This document shows, piece by piece, positions 1 to 6,542 of a stretch of 14,786 nucleotides of DNA. The position numbers were made by a program, and so were the translations under genes. The stretch spans positions 1 to 14,786 of the forward strand of contig CALEPS010000174.1 in NCBI GenBank assembly GCA_937910305.1. The letters run 5' to 3'. A model generated the notes under the pieces. The model ran no database searches and was not told the DNA's origin. It saw only the letters and a list, made by a program, of their open reading frames with translations. This DNA is from an uncultured Bacteroidales bacterium (GTDB lineage: Bacteria > Bacteroidota > Bacteroidia > Bacteroidales > Paludibacteraceae). Every line of letters begins with the position of its first letter. Position 1 is the first letter of the stretch.

Positions 1-171
1 GAAGAAGGAAATACCGACCCCGATGTATTATTATTCTATAGTATTTTTGTCGAAGACGGTGAATTAACTAAAAAGGCTATTAATTCTGGAGCCAACACAA
101 ATGTAACAGATAAAGAAATCATTGAAAGATATAAAAAAGAATACAACGTTTTTGTCAGAAACAATAAGTGA
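1..171 (+). CDS. 3' end of an unidentified AT-rich gene, possibly ankyrin-repeat
   Basis: An open frame enters from the left edge and ends at TGA 169-171, giving 56 residues. The segment ELTKKAINSGANTNVTDKE looks like the end of an ankyrin repeat, where GA-N-N-D-K is common, but one fragment cannot prove this. By direct count the first 180 bases have only 52 G+C (about 29%), well below the genes that follow, and the protein is rich in Lys, Asn, Ile and Glu. This suggests a different origin from gcvT, which starts only 20 nt downstream. No terminator separates the two, so gcvT may be partly transcribed from here. The function is unknown. Confidence 0.6.
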   Translation, partial: EEGNTDPDVLLFYSIFVEDGELTKKAINSGANTNVTDKEIIERYKKEYNVFVRNNK

Positions 172-191
172 TATTAAAAATTTATAATACT

Positions 192-1292
192 ATGTTAAAA
201 ACAACACCGTTTACAGACATTCACATTGCGCTGGGCGCAAAGATGGCTGAGTTCGCAGGCTTCAACATGCCTATCCAGTACCCAACAGGTATCAACCAAG
301 AGCACATGATCGTCCGTGAGGGCGTAGGCGTGTTTGACGTCAGCCACATGGGCGAGTTCTGGGTCAAAGGCGAGAAAGCACTCGATTTCCTGCAGTATAT
401 CACCACCAACGACCTGTCAGTCATCGCCGCCGGCAAGGCGCAATACACCTGTATGCCCAACGGAAGAGGCGGTATCGTGGACGACTTGATCATATACAAA
501 TACTCCACTACCAAATATCTGATGGTGGTCAATGCGGGCAATATAGCCAAGGACTGGGAATGGGTCAACAAAGTACTGAAGGACAAAATACAAAGCACCA
601 ACCCCGAATGGGAAAGCATTTCTCTGGAGAACGCTTCGGAGCGATACGGTCAGCTGGCGGTACAAGGTCCCAAAGCCGTAGAACTGCTGCAACTGCTGAC
701 CGACGCAGATCTCAAGTCCATCGACTACTACGCTTTCCGCGAGTGGAGTTTTGCCGGAGTACCGGGTGTGATCCTGTCCAACACAGGCTATACCGGCGCC
801 GGAGGATTCGAACTCTATTTCCCGGCAGACAAAGGCAAACAGATTTGGGATGCACTCTTTGAGGTAGGCAAACCATTCGGTCTGGCACCTATCGGATTAG
901 GCGCACGTGACAGTCTGCGTCTGGAGAAGTGGTACTGCCTCTACGGCCATGACATAGACGACACCACTTCGCCTCTGGAAGCCGGACTGGGATGGATTAC
1001 CAAACTGGACGCCAAGGATTTTATCGACCGCGACTTCCTCAAGGCGCAGAAAGCCGAAGGCGTGAAACGCAAACTGGTGCATTTCGAATGTCTGGAGCGC
1101 GCTATCCCGCGTAACGGCTATGAGATATGCGATGAAAACGGCAAAAACATCGGTCATGTAACCTCCGGTATCATGCTTCCGAACACCAAAGTCGGTATCG
1201 GTATGGGTTACGTTGAGACGCCGTTCGCCAAGAAGGAAAACATCATCTATATCAAGATCCGAGAGAAACTGATACCGGCAAAAGAGGTATAA
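192..1292 (+). CDS. gcvT: Glycine cleavage system T protein (aminomethyltransferase)
   Basis: GcvT takes the aminomethyl group from lipoyl-GcvH and, with tetrahydrofolate, makes 5,10-methylene-THF and ammonia in the cytoplasm. The frame is open from GTG 168, but ATG 192 is chosen because MLKTTPFTDIH matches the family N-terminus. This gives 366 residues, the usual length. Visible family motifs are FDVSHMGEF near residue 50, GGIVDDLI with Asp97/98 (the folate-site acidic region), NTGYTGAGGFELYF, GLGARDSLRLE, DDTTSPLEAGLGW and the C-terminal VTSG...GIGMGYV. The C-terminus stops at AKEV, several residues short of Bacteroides homologues as I remember them. gcvH and gcvP are not in the window. The gene leads a run with the lipase 8 nt downstream. 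No promoter of the local consensus type was found just upstream. Confidence 0.96.
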   Translation: MLKTTPFTDIHIALGAKMAEFAGFNMPIQYPTGINQEHMIVREGVGVFDVSHMGEFWVKGEKALDFLQYITTNDLSVIAAGKAQYTCMPNGRGGIVDDLIIYKYSTTKYLMVVNAGNIAKDWEWVNKVLKDKIQSTNPEWESISLENASERYGQLAVQGPKAVELLQLLTDADLKSIDYYAFREWSFAGVPGVILSNTGYTGAGGFELYFPADKGKQIWDALFEVGKPFGLAPIGLGARDSLRLEKWYCLYGHDIDDTTSPLEAGLGWITKLDAKDFIDRDFLKAQKAEGVKRKLVHFECLERAIPRNGYEICDENGKNIGHVTSGIMLPNTKVGIGMGYVETPFAKKENIIYIKIREKLIPAKEV

Positions 1293-1300
1293 ATGACCAA

Positions 1301-2236
1301 ATGGTAAATAAGAATGTCGCATTAGTATTAGGATCGGGCGGCGCAAGAGGACTTGCCCATATCGGCGCGATAGAAGCATTGGAGGAGCGAGGCTATACGA
1401 TCAGGTCCATAGCCGGTTGCTCCATGGGTGCTATCATTGCCGGCATGTATGCGGCAGGTCAACTGCAAGAAGCCAAAGAGTGGTTCTTGCGCGTGGACAA
1501 GCAGCTGATACTCCGGATGATGGATATCAACCTGTTGAGCAGCAACTCGCTGGTCAAAGGTGAACGGATCATTCAGGAACTGGAAAAGGTGGTGCCGGAC
1601 AGACCCATCGAGGAACTCAATATCCCGTGTTCTCTCGTTGCTTCCGACATGGTGAACACCGAGGAAATAGTGTTCCGCTCCGGCAGCCTCTTTGAAGCAG
1701 TACGCGCATCTATCAGTATTCCGCTTTTCTTCAAACCCGTACAGATAGACAACCGCCTTCTTATAGACGGCGGCATCCTGAACCCTCTTCCTCTGCATGT
1801 GGTAGAACGCACAGAAGGAGACATTCTTGTAGCCATGGATATCAGCGGCAAGGACGCCATGCCGATGGATACAGAATATGAACCCATTGACGTGGACGGA
1901 CGTATAGCAGCTATAGAGGCAAAGGGGGTTGATGTGCCCGATGGACTGGAGGAGCAGTTGCGGCAGCTCGGAAAAAGAATAGATGCAATCCGTCAACGCC
2001 GCGCAAAAGATCTGGGACGGAATGTCAGTTTCGTCTCTCTGCTCGACCGCATGAGCGACATGCAGATTCAACAGAACACCCTTCTCGCCTTGCGTCTCAC
2101 GCCACCGGACGTACATGCCGTGATGCGGCAATATGCCTATAACACCTTTGATTTCGACAAGGCGGAAGAGATCATAGCGGATGGCAAACAACTGATGACG
2201 GACGCACTAATAAAATATGAACACGCGCACGCATGA
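1301..2236 (+). CDS. Patatin-like phospholipase (RssA/NTE-type serine lipase)
   Basis: This 311-residue protein has the patatin fold signatures in order: oxyanion-hole motif GSGGARG at residues 11-17, nucleophile elbow GCSMG with Ser41, and DGG with Asp156, the Ser-Asp catalytic dyad. Members hydrolyse acyl esters of phospholipids or lysophospholipids; the substrate here is unknown. I see no signal peptide or transmembrane segment, so it is probably cytoplasmic or peripheral at the inner membrane. Residues from about 185 to 311 form a charged, mostly helical tail that looks lineage-specific. ATG 1301 lies 8 nt after gcvT, and the stop overlaps the start of the TetR gene (ATGA, 2233-2236), which suggests translational coupling. 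Downstream fatty-acid activation genes fit a role in lipid turnover (inference). Confidence 0.9.
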   Translation: MVNKNVALVLGSGGARGLAHIGAIEALEERGYTIRSIAGCSMGAIIAGMYAAGQLQEAKEWFLRVDKQLILRMMDINLLSSNSLVKGERIIQELEKVVPDRPIEELNIPCSLVASDMVNTEEIVFRSGSLFEAVRASISIPLFFKPVQIDNRLLIDGGILNPLPLHVVERTEGDILVAMDISGKDAMPMDTEYEPIDVDGRIAAIEAKGVDVPDGLEEQLRQLGKRIDAIRQRRAKDLGRNVSFVSLLDRMSDMQIQQNTLLALRLTPPDVHAVMRQYAYNTFDFDKAEEIIADGKQLMTDALIKYEHAHA

Positions 2237-2826
2237 AAGACAGAAGACAATATATCATCCGCAAAGCGATGGAACTCTATGCTCTGGAAGGGTATCAGAA
2301 TGTCAGTATAACCGATTTGCAGAACGCACTTGATATAGGACGTGGTACGCTTTACTATTATTTCAAAGACCAGGACGAACTCTTCCGCACATGCATGGAG
2401 ACCTATTTTCTGGAGCCCAAACACCGCGCACTGAATAGCGTAGGAGAGGACGTCACATTCGAACAGATGATCCAGACAATGATGAGTTATCTGCATAGTC
2501 TGGAGGACGCACTGATGACTTTTGACGACAAACGGGTCAATACGTCCAATGTCAACAACCTGATGTTTACAGCCTACAGCCTTTTCCCCGCCCTGCACCG
2601 CAAAGCACAGCGACTCGCACTCAAAGAAGTAGAGTTATGGCGCAAGGCGATCTATAACAGCCAACGGGCAGGGATCATACGAAGGGGCATTGACGTAGAG
2701 ATGATTGCACTCATGTGTGCACACATAAAAAACAGCTACGATTCAGGACTCGGACAGACACAAATGGACTTTACTCTACTTGAAAAAACATACAATTTAT
2801 TCTATAATTTATTAAAAAAAGAATAA
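2233..2826 (+). CDS. TetR/AcrR-family transcriptional regulator
   Basis: This 197-residue protein starts with a TetR DNA-binding domain: a first helix (YIIRKAMELYALEGY), a helix-turn-helix at about residues 25-45 (VSITDLQNALDIGRGTLYYYF) and the typical KDQDELF continuation. The remaining ~150 residues are helical and poorly conserved, as expected for the ligand-binding and dimer domain. TetR proteins usually repress adjacent genes and release DNA when a small ligand binds. Its position between a lipase and an acyl-CoA synthetase suggests an acyl-CoA or fatty-acid ligand, as in FadR-type TetR regulators, but this is inference. It overlaps the lipase stop by ATGA. The likely target is the palindrome at 2840-2851, 13 bp after its own stop, in the promoter of the next gene. 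Confidence 0.9.
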   Translation: MKDRRQYIIRKAMELYALEGYQNVSITDLQNALDIGRGTLYYYFKDQDELFRTCMETYFLEPKHRALNSVGEDVTFEQMIQTMMSYLHSLEDALMTFDDKRVNTSNVNNLMFTAYSLFPALHRKAQRLALKEVELWRKAIYNSQRAGIIRRGIDVEMIALMCAHIKNSYDSGLGQTQMDFTLLEKTYNLFYNLLKKE

Positions 2827-2839
2827 TTATTCCATTTCT

Positions 2840-2851
2840 GAACAAGTGTTC
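2840..2851. promoter_or_regulatory. Candidate TetR operator palindrome
   Basis: GAACA-AG-TGTTC is a perfect 5-bp inverted repeat with a 2-bp centre. T-rich sequence on its left and A-rich sequence on its right extend the symmetry imperfectly. It lies between the TetR gene and the acyl-CoA synthetase, exactly where a -33 box would fall relative to the -7 box at 2865-2872. Binding there would block RNA polymerase. Operator function is inferred from position and symmetry. Confidence 0.5.
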
Positions 2852-2864
2852 GAAAAAAAAGCAG

Positions 2865-2872
2865 TATCTTTG
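2865..2872 (+). promoter_or_regulatory. Promoter -7 box of the first acyl-CoA synthetase
   Basis: TATCTTTG matches the Bacteroidota -7 consensus TAnnTTTG and lies 21 nt before ATG 2894. No TTG is present 19-21 bp upstream. The region is occupied by the GAACA/TGTTC palindrome, unlike the other four promoters here, which fits a regulated promoter. Confidence 0.6.
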
Positions 2873-2893
2873 CACTCGTAAAAAAATAAGAGT

Positions 2894-4543
2894 ATGGCAA
2901 CAAAACACTATTTAGCATATCTAAAGGACACAATGAGCCGCCGTTGGGATTGCCTCGCATTGGAGGATCTGGACGGCGAAAACAAATATACGTATGCCGA
3001 GTTGGCAGCAGCCATGACGCGTTTGCACGTGACATGGAAAGAAATGGGTATCAAGGAGGGCGACAAGATTGCGCTCTGCGGCCGTAATTGTGCCAACTGG
3101 GGTCTGCTTTTTCTCGCAGCAGAGAGTTATAAGGCTGTCGTAGTATCTATTCTTCCGGATTTCACGGCGGACGGTATCTATTCGCTGGTGGATCACTCCG
3201 AAGCGGTACTGCTCTATGTAGGACCGAACGTAAAGAAGAAAATTGATCCCGCTCAGATGAAGGGTCTGAAGGCCACTATCTTTATGGATGATTTCTCTAT
3301 CGTCTCTGCGGATGCCAAGACCGAGAAAGCATATGCCGGAGCGGAGGCTGCATTTGTTAAAGCTTATCCTAACGGAGTGAAGTTTGAGGATTTGCAGTTG
3401 CCTACCGACAATCTTGACGATCTGGCAGTCATCAACTATACCAGCGGCTCAACGGGTAACCCGAAGGGAGTGATGCTGAGTCATCTCAACCTGAGCGGAA
3501 ACGTAGATTTTGCATCCCATCGTATTCCTCATAAACCGGGCGACCGCGTGTTGTCGATGCTTCCTATTGCGCACATGTTCGGATTGATGTTCGAGTTCCT
3601 CTATCAGGTATGCGAGGGCGCAGAGACGTATTTCCTTACGCAGGCTCCTACTCCTACGGTGTTGATGAAAGCGTTTGCCCAAGTCAAGCCGTTCATGATT
3701 CTGACCGTACCATTGGTGGTTGAGAAAATCATCAAGAAGGGTGTACTGCCGAAAATCAGCAGCCCGCTGATGAAGGTATTATGGAAGACTCCCGGTATCA
3801 ACCGTATCATCCGAAGCAAGGTGAAAGAAGGTCTGGATAAGACTTTCGGCGGCAAACTGCGTTTCCTCATTATCGGTGGTGCGGCTCTTAACGGAGAGGT
3901 AGAACAAGTACTGCATGATATCAAATACCAATATTGCGTAGGTTACGGAATGACGGAGTGCGCTCCGCTGATCAGTTACGAGGATTGGTGGGCATATAAG
4001 TTCCATAGTTGCGGAAAAGACCTGCCTCAGTGCCGTGTGCGTATTGACAGCGAGGATCCGATCCATAAAGACGGCGAGATCCAGGTGAAGGGCGTAAATG
4101 TCATGATGGGTTACTATAAGAACGAAGAGGCAACCAAGGCTGTCTTTACCGAGGACGGATGGATGCGTACAGGCGATCTGGGCGTATTGGACAAAGATGG
4201 AAATATCTTCATCCACGGACGGTCAAAGAACATGATTCTCGGTCCTTCAGGACAGAATATCTATCCGGAGGAGCTGGAGGACAAGCTGAACTCCATGCCT
4301 TGCGTAGTAGAGTCTATCGTTGTTGACCGCAATCATAAACTGGTAGCCCTCGTCTTCCCGGATACATCCGCAGAAGGCAAGAAGGTGCTTGGTACCAAAT
4401 CACTGACACAGCAAATGGAGGAGAACCGCATAGCGGTTAATAAAGACCTCCCGCAATATAGCCAAATAAGCACCATAGAATTAGTCGCTTCGGAGTTTGA
4501 GAAGACGCCGAAACGGTCTATCAAACGTTACTTGTACAAGTAA
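2894..4543 (+). CDS. Long-chain acyl-CoA synthetase, AMP-forming (FadD-like), copy 1
   Basis: The 549-residue adenylate-forming enzyme activates fatty acids: fatty acid + ATP + CoA gives acyl-CoA + AMP + PPi. Visible core motifs are the P-loop YTSGSTGNPKGVMLSH at residues 182-197, GYGMTEC at 350-356, RTGDLG with Asp428, then HGRSKNMILGPSGQNIYPEELE at the hinge to the C-terminal domain. There is no signal peptide or membrane helix; it is probably cytoplasmic and membrane-associated. The C-terminus reads EKTPKRSIKRYLYK. The usual A10 catalytic lysine position appears to be Ser542, with Lys540 and Lys544 beside it (see findings). It follows the TetR gene with its own promoter and a possible operator, and ends at a strong terminator. 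The next gene is a clear paralogue. Substrate chain length cannot be read from sequence. Confidence 0.93.
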   Translation: MATKHYLAYLKDTMSRRWDCLALEDLDGENKYTYAELAAAMTRLHVTWKEMGIKEGDKIALCGRNCANWGLLFLAAESYKAVVVSILPDFTADGIYSLVDHSEAVLLYVGPNVKKKIDPAQMKGLKATIFMDDFSIVSADAKTEKAYAGAEAAFVKAYPNGVKFEDLQLPTDNLDDLAVINYTSGSTGNPKGVMLSHLNLSGNVDFASHRIPHKPGDRVLSMLPIAHMFGLMFEFLYQVCEGAETYFLTQAPTPTVLMKAFAQVKPFMILTVPLVVEKIIKKGVLPKISSPLMKVLWKTPGINRIIRSKVKEGLDKTFGGKLRFLIIGGAALNGEVEQVLHDIKYQYCVGYGMTECAPLISYEDWWAYKFHSCGKDLPQCRVRIDSEDPIHKDGEIQVKGVNVMMGYYKNEEATKAVFTEDGWMRTGDLGVLDKDGNIFIHGRSKNMILGPSGQNIYPEELEDKLNSMPCVVESIVVDRNHKLVALVFPDTSAEGKKVLGTKSLTQQMEENRIAVNKDLPQYSQISTIELVASEFEKTPKRSIKRYLYK

Positions 4544-4563
4544 TTTGTACCAGTAACACCCCG

Positions 4564-4594
4564 CATTGCGGAGTGGTTACCGCAATGTTTTTTT
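4564..4594 (+). terminator. Intrinsic terminator after acyl-CoA synthetase 1
   Basis: CATTGCGG (4564-4571) pairs perfectly with CCGCAATG (4580-4587) around an 8-nt loop and is followed by seven T. It starts 20 nt after the stop codon. Confidence 0.9.
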
Positions 4595-4617
4595 CATAAA
4601 AAGTGAGTAAGTAGATG

Positions 4618-4635
4618 GACCTCCTTCGGGAGGTC
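4618..4635 (+). other. UUCG-capped hairpin between two terminators
   Basis: GACCTCC (4618-4624) and GGAGGTC (4629-4635) form a perfect 7-bp stem closed by the very stable TTCG tetraloop. There is no T-tract directly after it; the next terminator starts 5 nt downstream. Its role is unknown. It could protect the 3' end of read-through transcripts or be part of a small RNA. Confidence 0.6.
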
Positions 4636-4639
4636 AGAG

Positions 4640-4677
4640 CAAGCGCGCGACTGGGAAGCCGGCGCTTGTTTTTTTTT
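4640..4677 (+). terminator. Second intrinsic terminator before acyl-CoA synthetase 2
   Basis: CAAGCGC (4640-4646) pairs with GCGCTTG (4662-4668) around a 15-nt loop and is followed by nine T (4669-4677). It insulates the second acyl-CoA synthetase promoter, whose -33 box starts only 10 nt later. Confidence 0.8.
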
Positions 4678-4686
4678 GTATTTTAC

Positions 4687-4717
4687 TTGTGTATGTCATT
4701 TTTTTTTTGTAATTTTG
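4687..4717 (+). promoter_or_regulatory. Promoter of acyl-CoA synthetase 2
   Basis: TTG (4687-4689) and TAATTTTG (4710-4717, consensus TAnnTTTG) are separated by exactly 20 bp, the Bacteroidota housekeeping promoter form. Transcription would start near 4723, about 30 nt before ATG 4754. The block from 4686 to 4722 is almost identical to the promoter before tRNA-Ala, and the -7 box is part of a palindrome also found at the hppA promoter. Confidence 0.75.
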
Positions 4718-4728
4718 CAGCGCAAAAT
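4711..4728. repeat. Palindrome ATTTTGC-AGC-GCAAAAT at the acyl-CoA synthetase 2 start region
   Basis: The 17-bp core 4712-4728 is identical to 8815-8831 and has 7-bp perfect arms around AGC. It overlaps the -7 box and the expected transcription start. It could be an operator, or a chance outcome of TAATTTTGC followed by a favoured start-site sequence. Confidence 0.6.
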
Positions 4729-4753
4729 CGGCAAATGCCAAAATAGAACGCCT

Positions 4754-6394
4754 ATGAACAAGCATTATTTGAATTATCTCACCGATGTAATGGCGCATCA
4801 GTGGAATGATCCCGCCCTAACGGATTATAACGAGAATCATGAATATACATTCGGCGAACTGGCTATAGAAATACTGCGTCTCCATGTACTCTTTGAACAA
4901 ATGGGGATCAAGCCGGGTGACAAGATCGCTCTCGCCGGACGCAACTGCGCAAACTGGGCAGTAGCCTATCTCGCAATAGCTGCATATGAGGGTGTGTGTG
5001 TCAGTATCTTGCAGGATTTTACAGCAGAAGATATCACCCATCTGCTCGATCACTCGGACTCCGAGTTGCTTTTTGTGGGGCCGTATGTATGGAAAGAGTT
5101 GCAAAATCAACCGATGCCGAGCAAGATAAAAGCGGTTCTTTCTCTGGCAGACTGGAGTTCTCTATATACTGCGGAAGGTGTTATAGTACCGGATAGCAAG
5201 GCATGGGATACCGCTTTCAAAGCCAAATACCCTCATTCAATCGAACCCGAAGATATCGCTTTCACAGCGGATCCCGATAAGTTATCATTGATCAACTACA
5301 CCTCCGGTTCTACCGGGAGTCCCAAAGGCGTTATGCTAAACGGCCGGTCGCTCAGCAATAATGTAGAAGTAGGAATGAAGATGCTTCCGGTTGATCCGGG
5401 ACAACGCCTTGTCTCTATGCTTCCGCTGGCTCATATGTTCGGCCAGGTATGCGAGTTATTATACCCCCTTTCTTCCGGCACCCATATTTACTTCCTTACC
5501 AAATCCCCTACCCCTTCCATTCTTCTAAAAGCGATGAAGGATGTCCAACCCTATCTGGTTGTTACGGTACCATTGGTGATAGAAAAGATATACAAACAGA
5601 AGTTGGATCCGACACTCAGCAAATGGGTTATCCGTTCGTTCTGGCATGTTCCTCTCATCGGAGACTTGCTGAAGAGCCGCGTTAAGAGCAGACTGAGAAA
5701 TGCTTTCGGCGGCAAACTGCGCTATTTCATCTGCGGCGGCGCAGCAATGAATCCTGTGGTTGAGAAATGTCTGATGGATATTCATTTCCCGCTCTCTATC
5801 GGGTACGGCATGACAGAATGCGGTCCGCTTATCGGCGGCAACCCGCCCAAATACTTCAAAGCCAGGACAGGAGGTGTACCTGTCATGAATATGGAAGTGA
5901 AGATTGACGAGCCCAATGCAGCCGGCATCGGCGAGATCCTGGTTAAAGGAGAGAATGTTATGATGGGATATTACAAGAATCCGGATGCTACCAATGCCGC
6001 ATTTACCGAAGACGGATGGCTTCGGACCGGCGATTTAGGACGTCTGGACAAACGGCAAAACATCTATATCAAAGGTCGCTGCAAGACCATGTTCCTTGGT
6101 GCTTCTGGTCAGAATATCTATCCGGAAGAGATAGAGGACAAACTCAACAACCAAGAGGCGGTAGGCGAATCCCTCATCGTAGAGCGCGAGGGCAAATTAG
6201 TTGCACTTGTTTTCCCGGATGAAACCCTCACTAAACGAATGACGCTTGAGGAGATTCAAGCAATCATGAAGGCTAACCTCGAGAAACTGAACAAACTGAT
6301 TCCATCTTACAGCCGCGTAGCAAACATCGAAGTGCAGGACAAGCCCTTCGAGAAAACGCCTAAACGGTCTATCAAACGATTCCTATATAAATAA
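4754..6394 (+). CDS. Long-chain acyl-CoA synthetase, AMP-forming (FadD-like), copy 2
   Basis: This is a second 546-residue fatty acid-CoA ligase, forming acyl-CoA, AMP and PPi. The frame is open from 4676, but the start is ATG 4754: upstream codons lie inside the promoter, and MNKHYLNYLTDVM aligns with MATKHYLAYLKDTM of copy 1. Motifs sit at nearly the same positions as in copy 1: P-loop YTSGSTGSPKGVML at 182-195, GYGMTEC at 350, RTGDLG with Asp427, GRCKTMFLGASGQNIYPEE, and the end EKTPKRSIKRFLYK. The two copies align along their whole length and clearly arose by tandem duplication, but the DNA has diverged and regulation is separate: this copy has a constitutive-looking promoter, copy 1 a possible TetR-controlled one. 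Different chain-length preference is possible but not visible. It ends at a convergent terminator shared with hppA. Confidence 0.93.
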   Translation: MNKHYLNYLTDVMAHQWNDPALTDYNENHEYTFGELAIEILRLHVLFEQMGIKPGDKIALAGRNCANWAVAYLAIAAYEGVCVSILQDFTAEDITHLLDHSDSELLFVGPYVWKELQNQPMPSKIKAVLSLADWSSLYTAEGVIVPDSKAWDTAFKAKYPHSIEPEDIAFTADPDKLSLINYTSGSTGSPKGVMLNGRSLSNNVEVGMKMLPVDPGQRLVSMLPLAHMFGQVCELLYPLSSGTHIYFLTKSPTPSILLKAMKDVQPYLVVTVPLVIEKIYKQKLDPTLSKWVIRSFWHVPLIGDLLKSRVKSRLRNAFGGKLRYFICGGAAMNPVVEKCLMDIHFPLSIGYGMTECGPLIGGNPPKYFKARTGGVPVMNMEVKIDEPNAAGIGEILVKGENVMMGYYKNPDATNAAFTEDGWLRTGDLGRLDKRQNIYIKGRCKTMFLGASGQNIYPEEIEDKLNNQEAVGESLIVEREGKLVALVFPDETLTKRMTLEEIQAIMKANLEKLNKLIPSYSRVANIEVQDKPFEKTPKRSIKRFLYK

Positions 6395-6423
6395 TAAAAG
6401 CGCCTGCGAGGCGCTTTTATTAT
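6391..6423. terminator. Bidirectional terminator between convergent genes
   Basis: A perfect 14-bp inverted repeat, ATAATAAAAGCGCC and GGCGCTTTTATTAT, with a 5-nt loop (TGCGA). It begins in the stop region of acyl-CoA synthetase 2 and has A-rich and T-rich outer arms, so it can act in both directions. It would also end hppA transcripts after they cross the minisatellite. Confidence 0.85.
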
Positions 6424-6433
6424 GAGTGGACCA

Positions 6434-6530
6434 AGTACTAGGTAGTTCTAGGTTATTCTAGGTTGTTCTAGGCTATTCTAGGTTATTCTGGTTATTCTAG
6501 GTTATTCTAGGTTATTCTGGGTAGTACTGA
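6434..6530. repeat. 10-bp minisatellite, about nine units (consensus GGTTATTCTA)
   Basis: From 6441 the sequence is a head-to-tail array of GGTTATTCTA-like units: GGTAGTTCTA, GGTTATTCTA, GGTTGTTCTA, GGCTATTCTA, a 9-bp unit GGTTATTCT (6481-6489), two perfect units, GGTTATTCTG, then a degenerate GGTAGTACTGA. AGTACT occurs at both edges (6434-6439 and near 6523-6528). The array holds many CTAG tetramers. It lies between two convergent genes, inside the likely 3' UTR of hppA. No coding potential is apparent. Confidence 0.9.
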
Positions 6531-6542
6531 TATGTCTTCTGA

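Noticed and set aside
42..49. TATTTTTG as a -7 box for gcvT
   Set aside because: It matches TAnnTTTG but lies inside the upstream coding frame, about 140 nt before gcvT, and has no TTG 20 bp upstream.
1328..2191. 287-codon minus-strand open frame opposite the lipase
   Set aside because: A shadow frame; the plus strand has clear patatin motifs and coupled starts, and the minus translation has no recognisable features.
2894..6394. Very recent duplication of the acyl-CoA synthetase genes
   Set aside because: The proteins align end to end but differ at many residues and in DNA, so the duplication is old or one copy was acquired separately.
6434..6530. CRISPR array
   Set aside because: The units are contiguous 10-mers without spacers and there are no cas genes.
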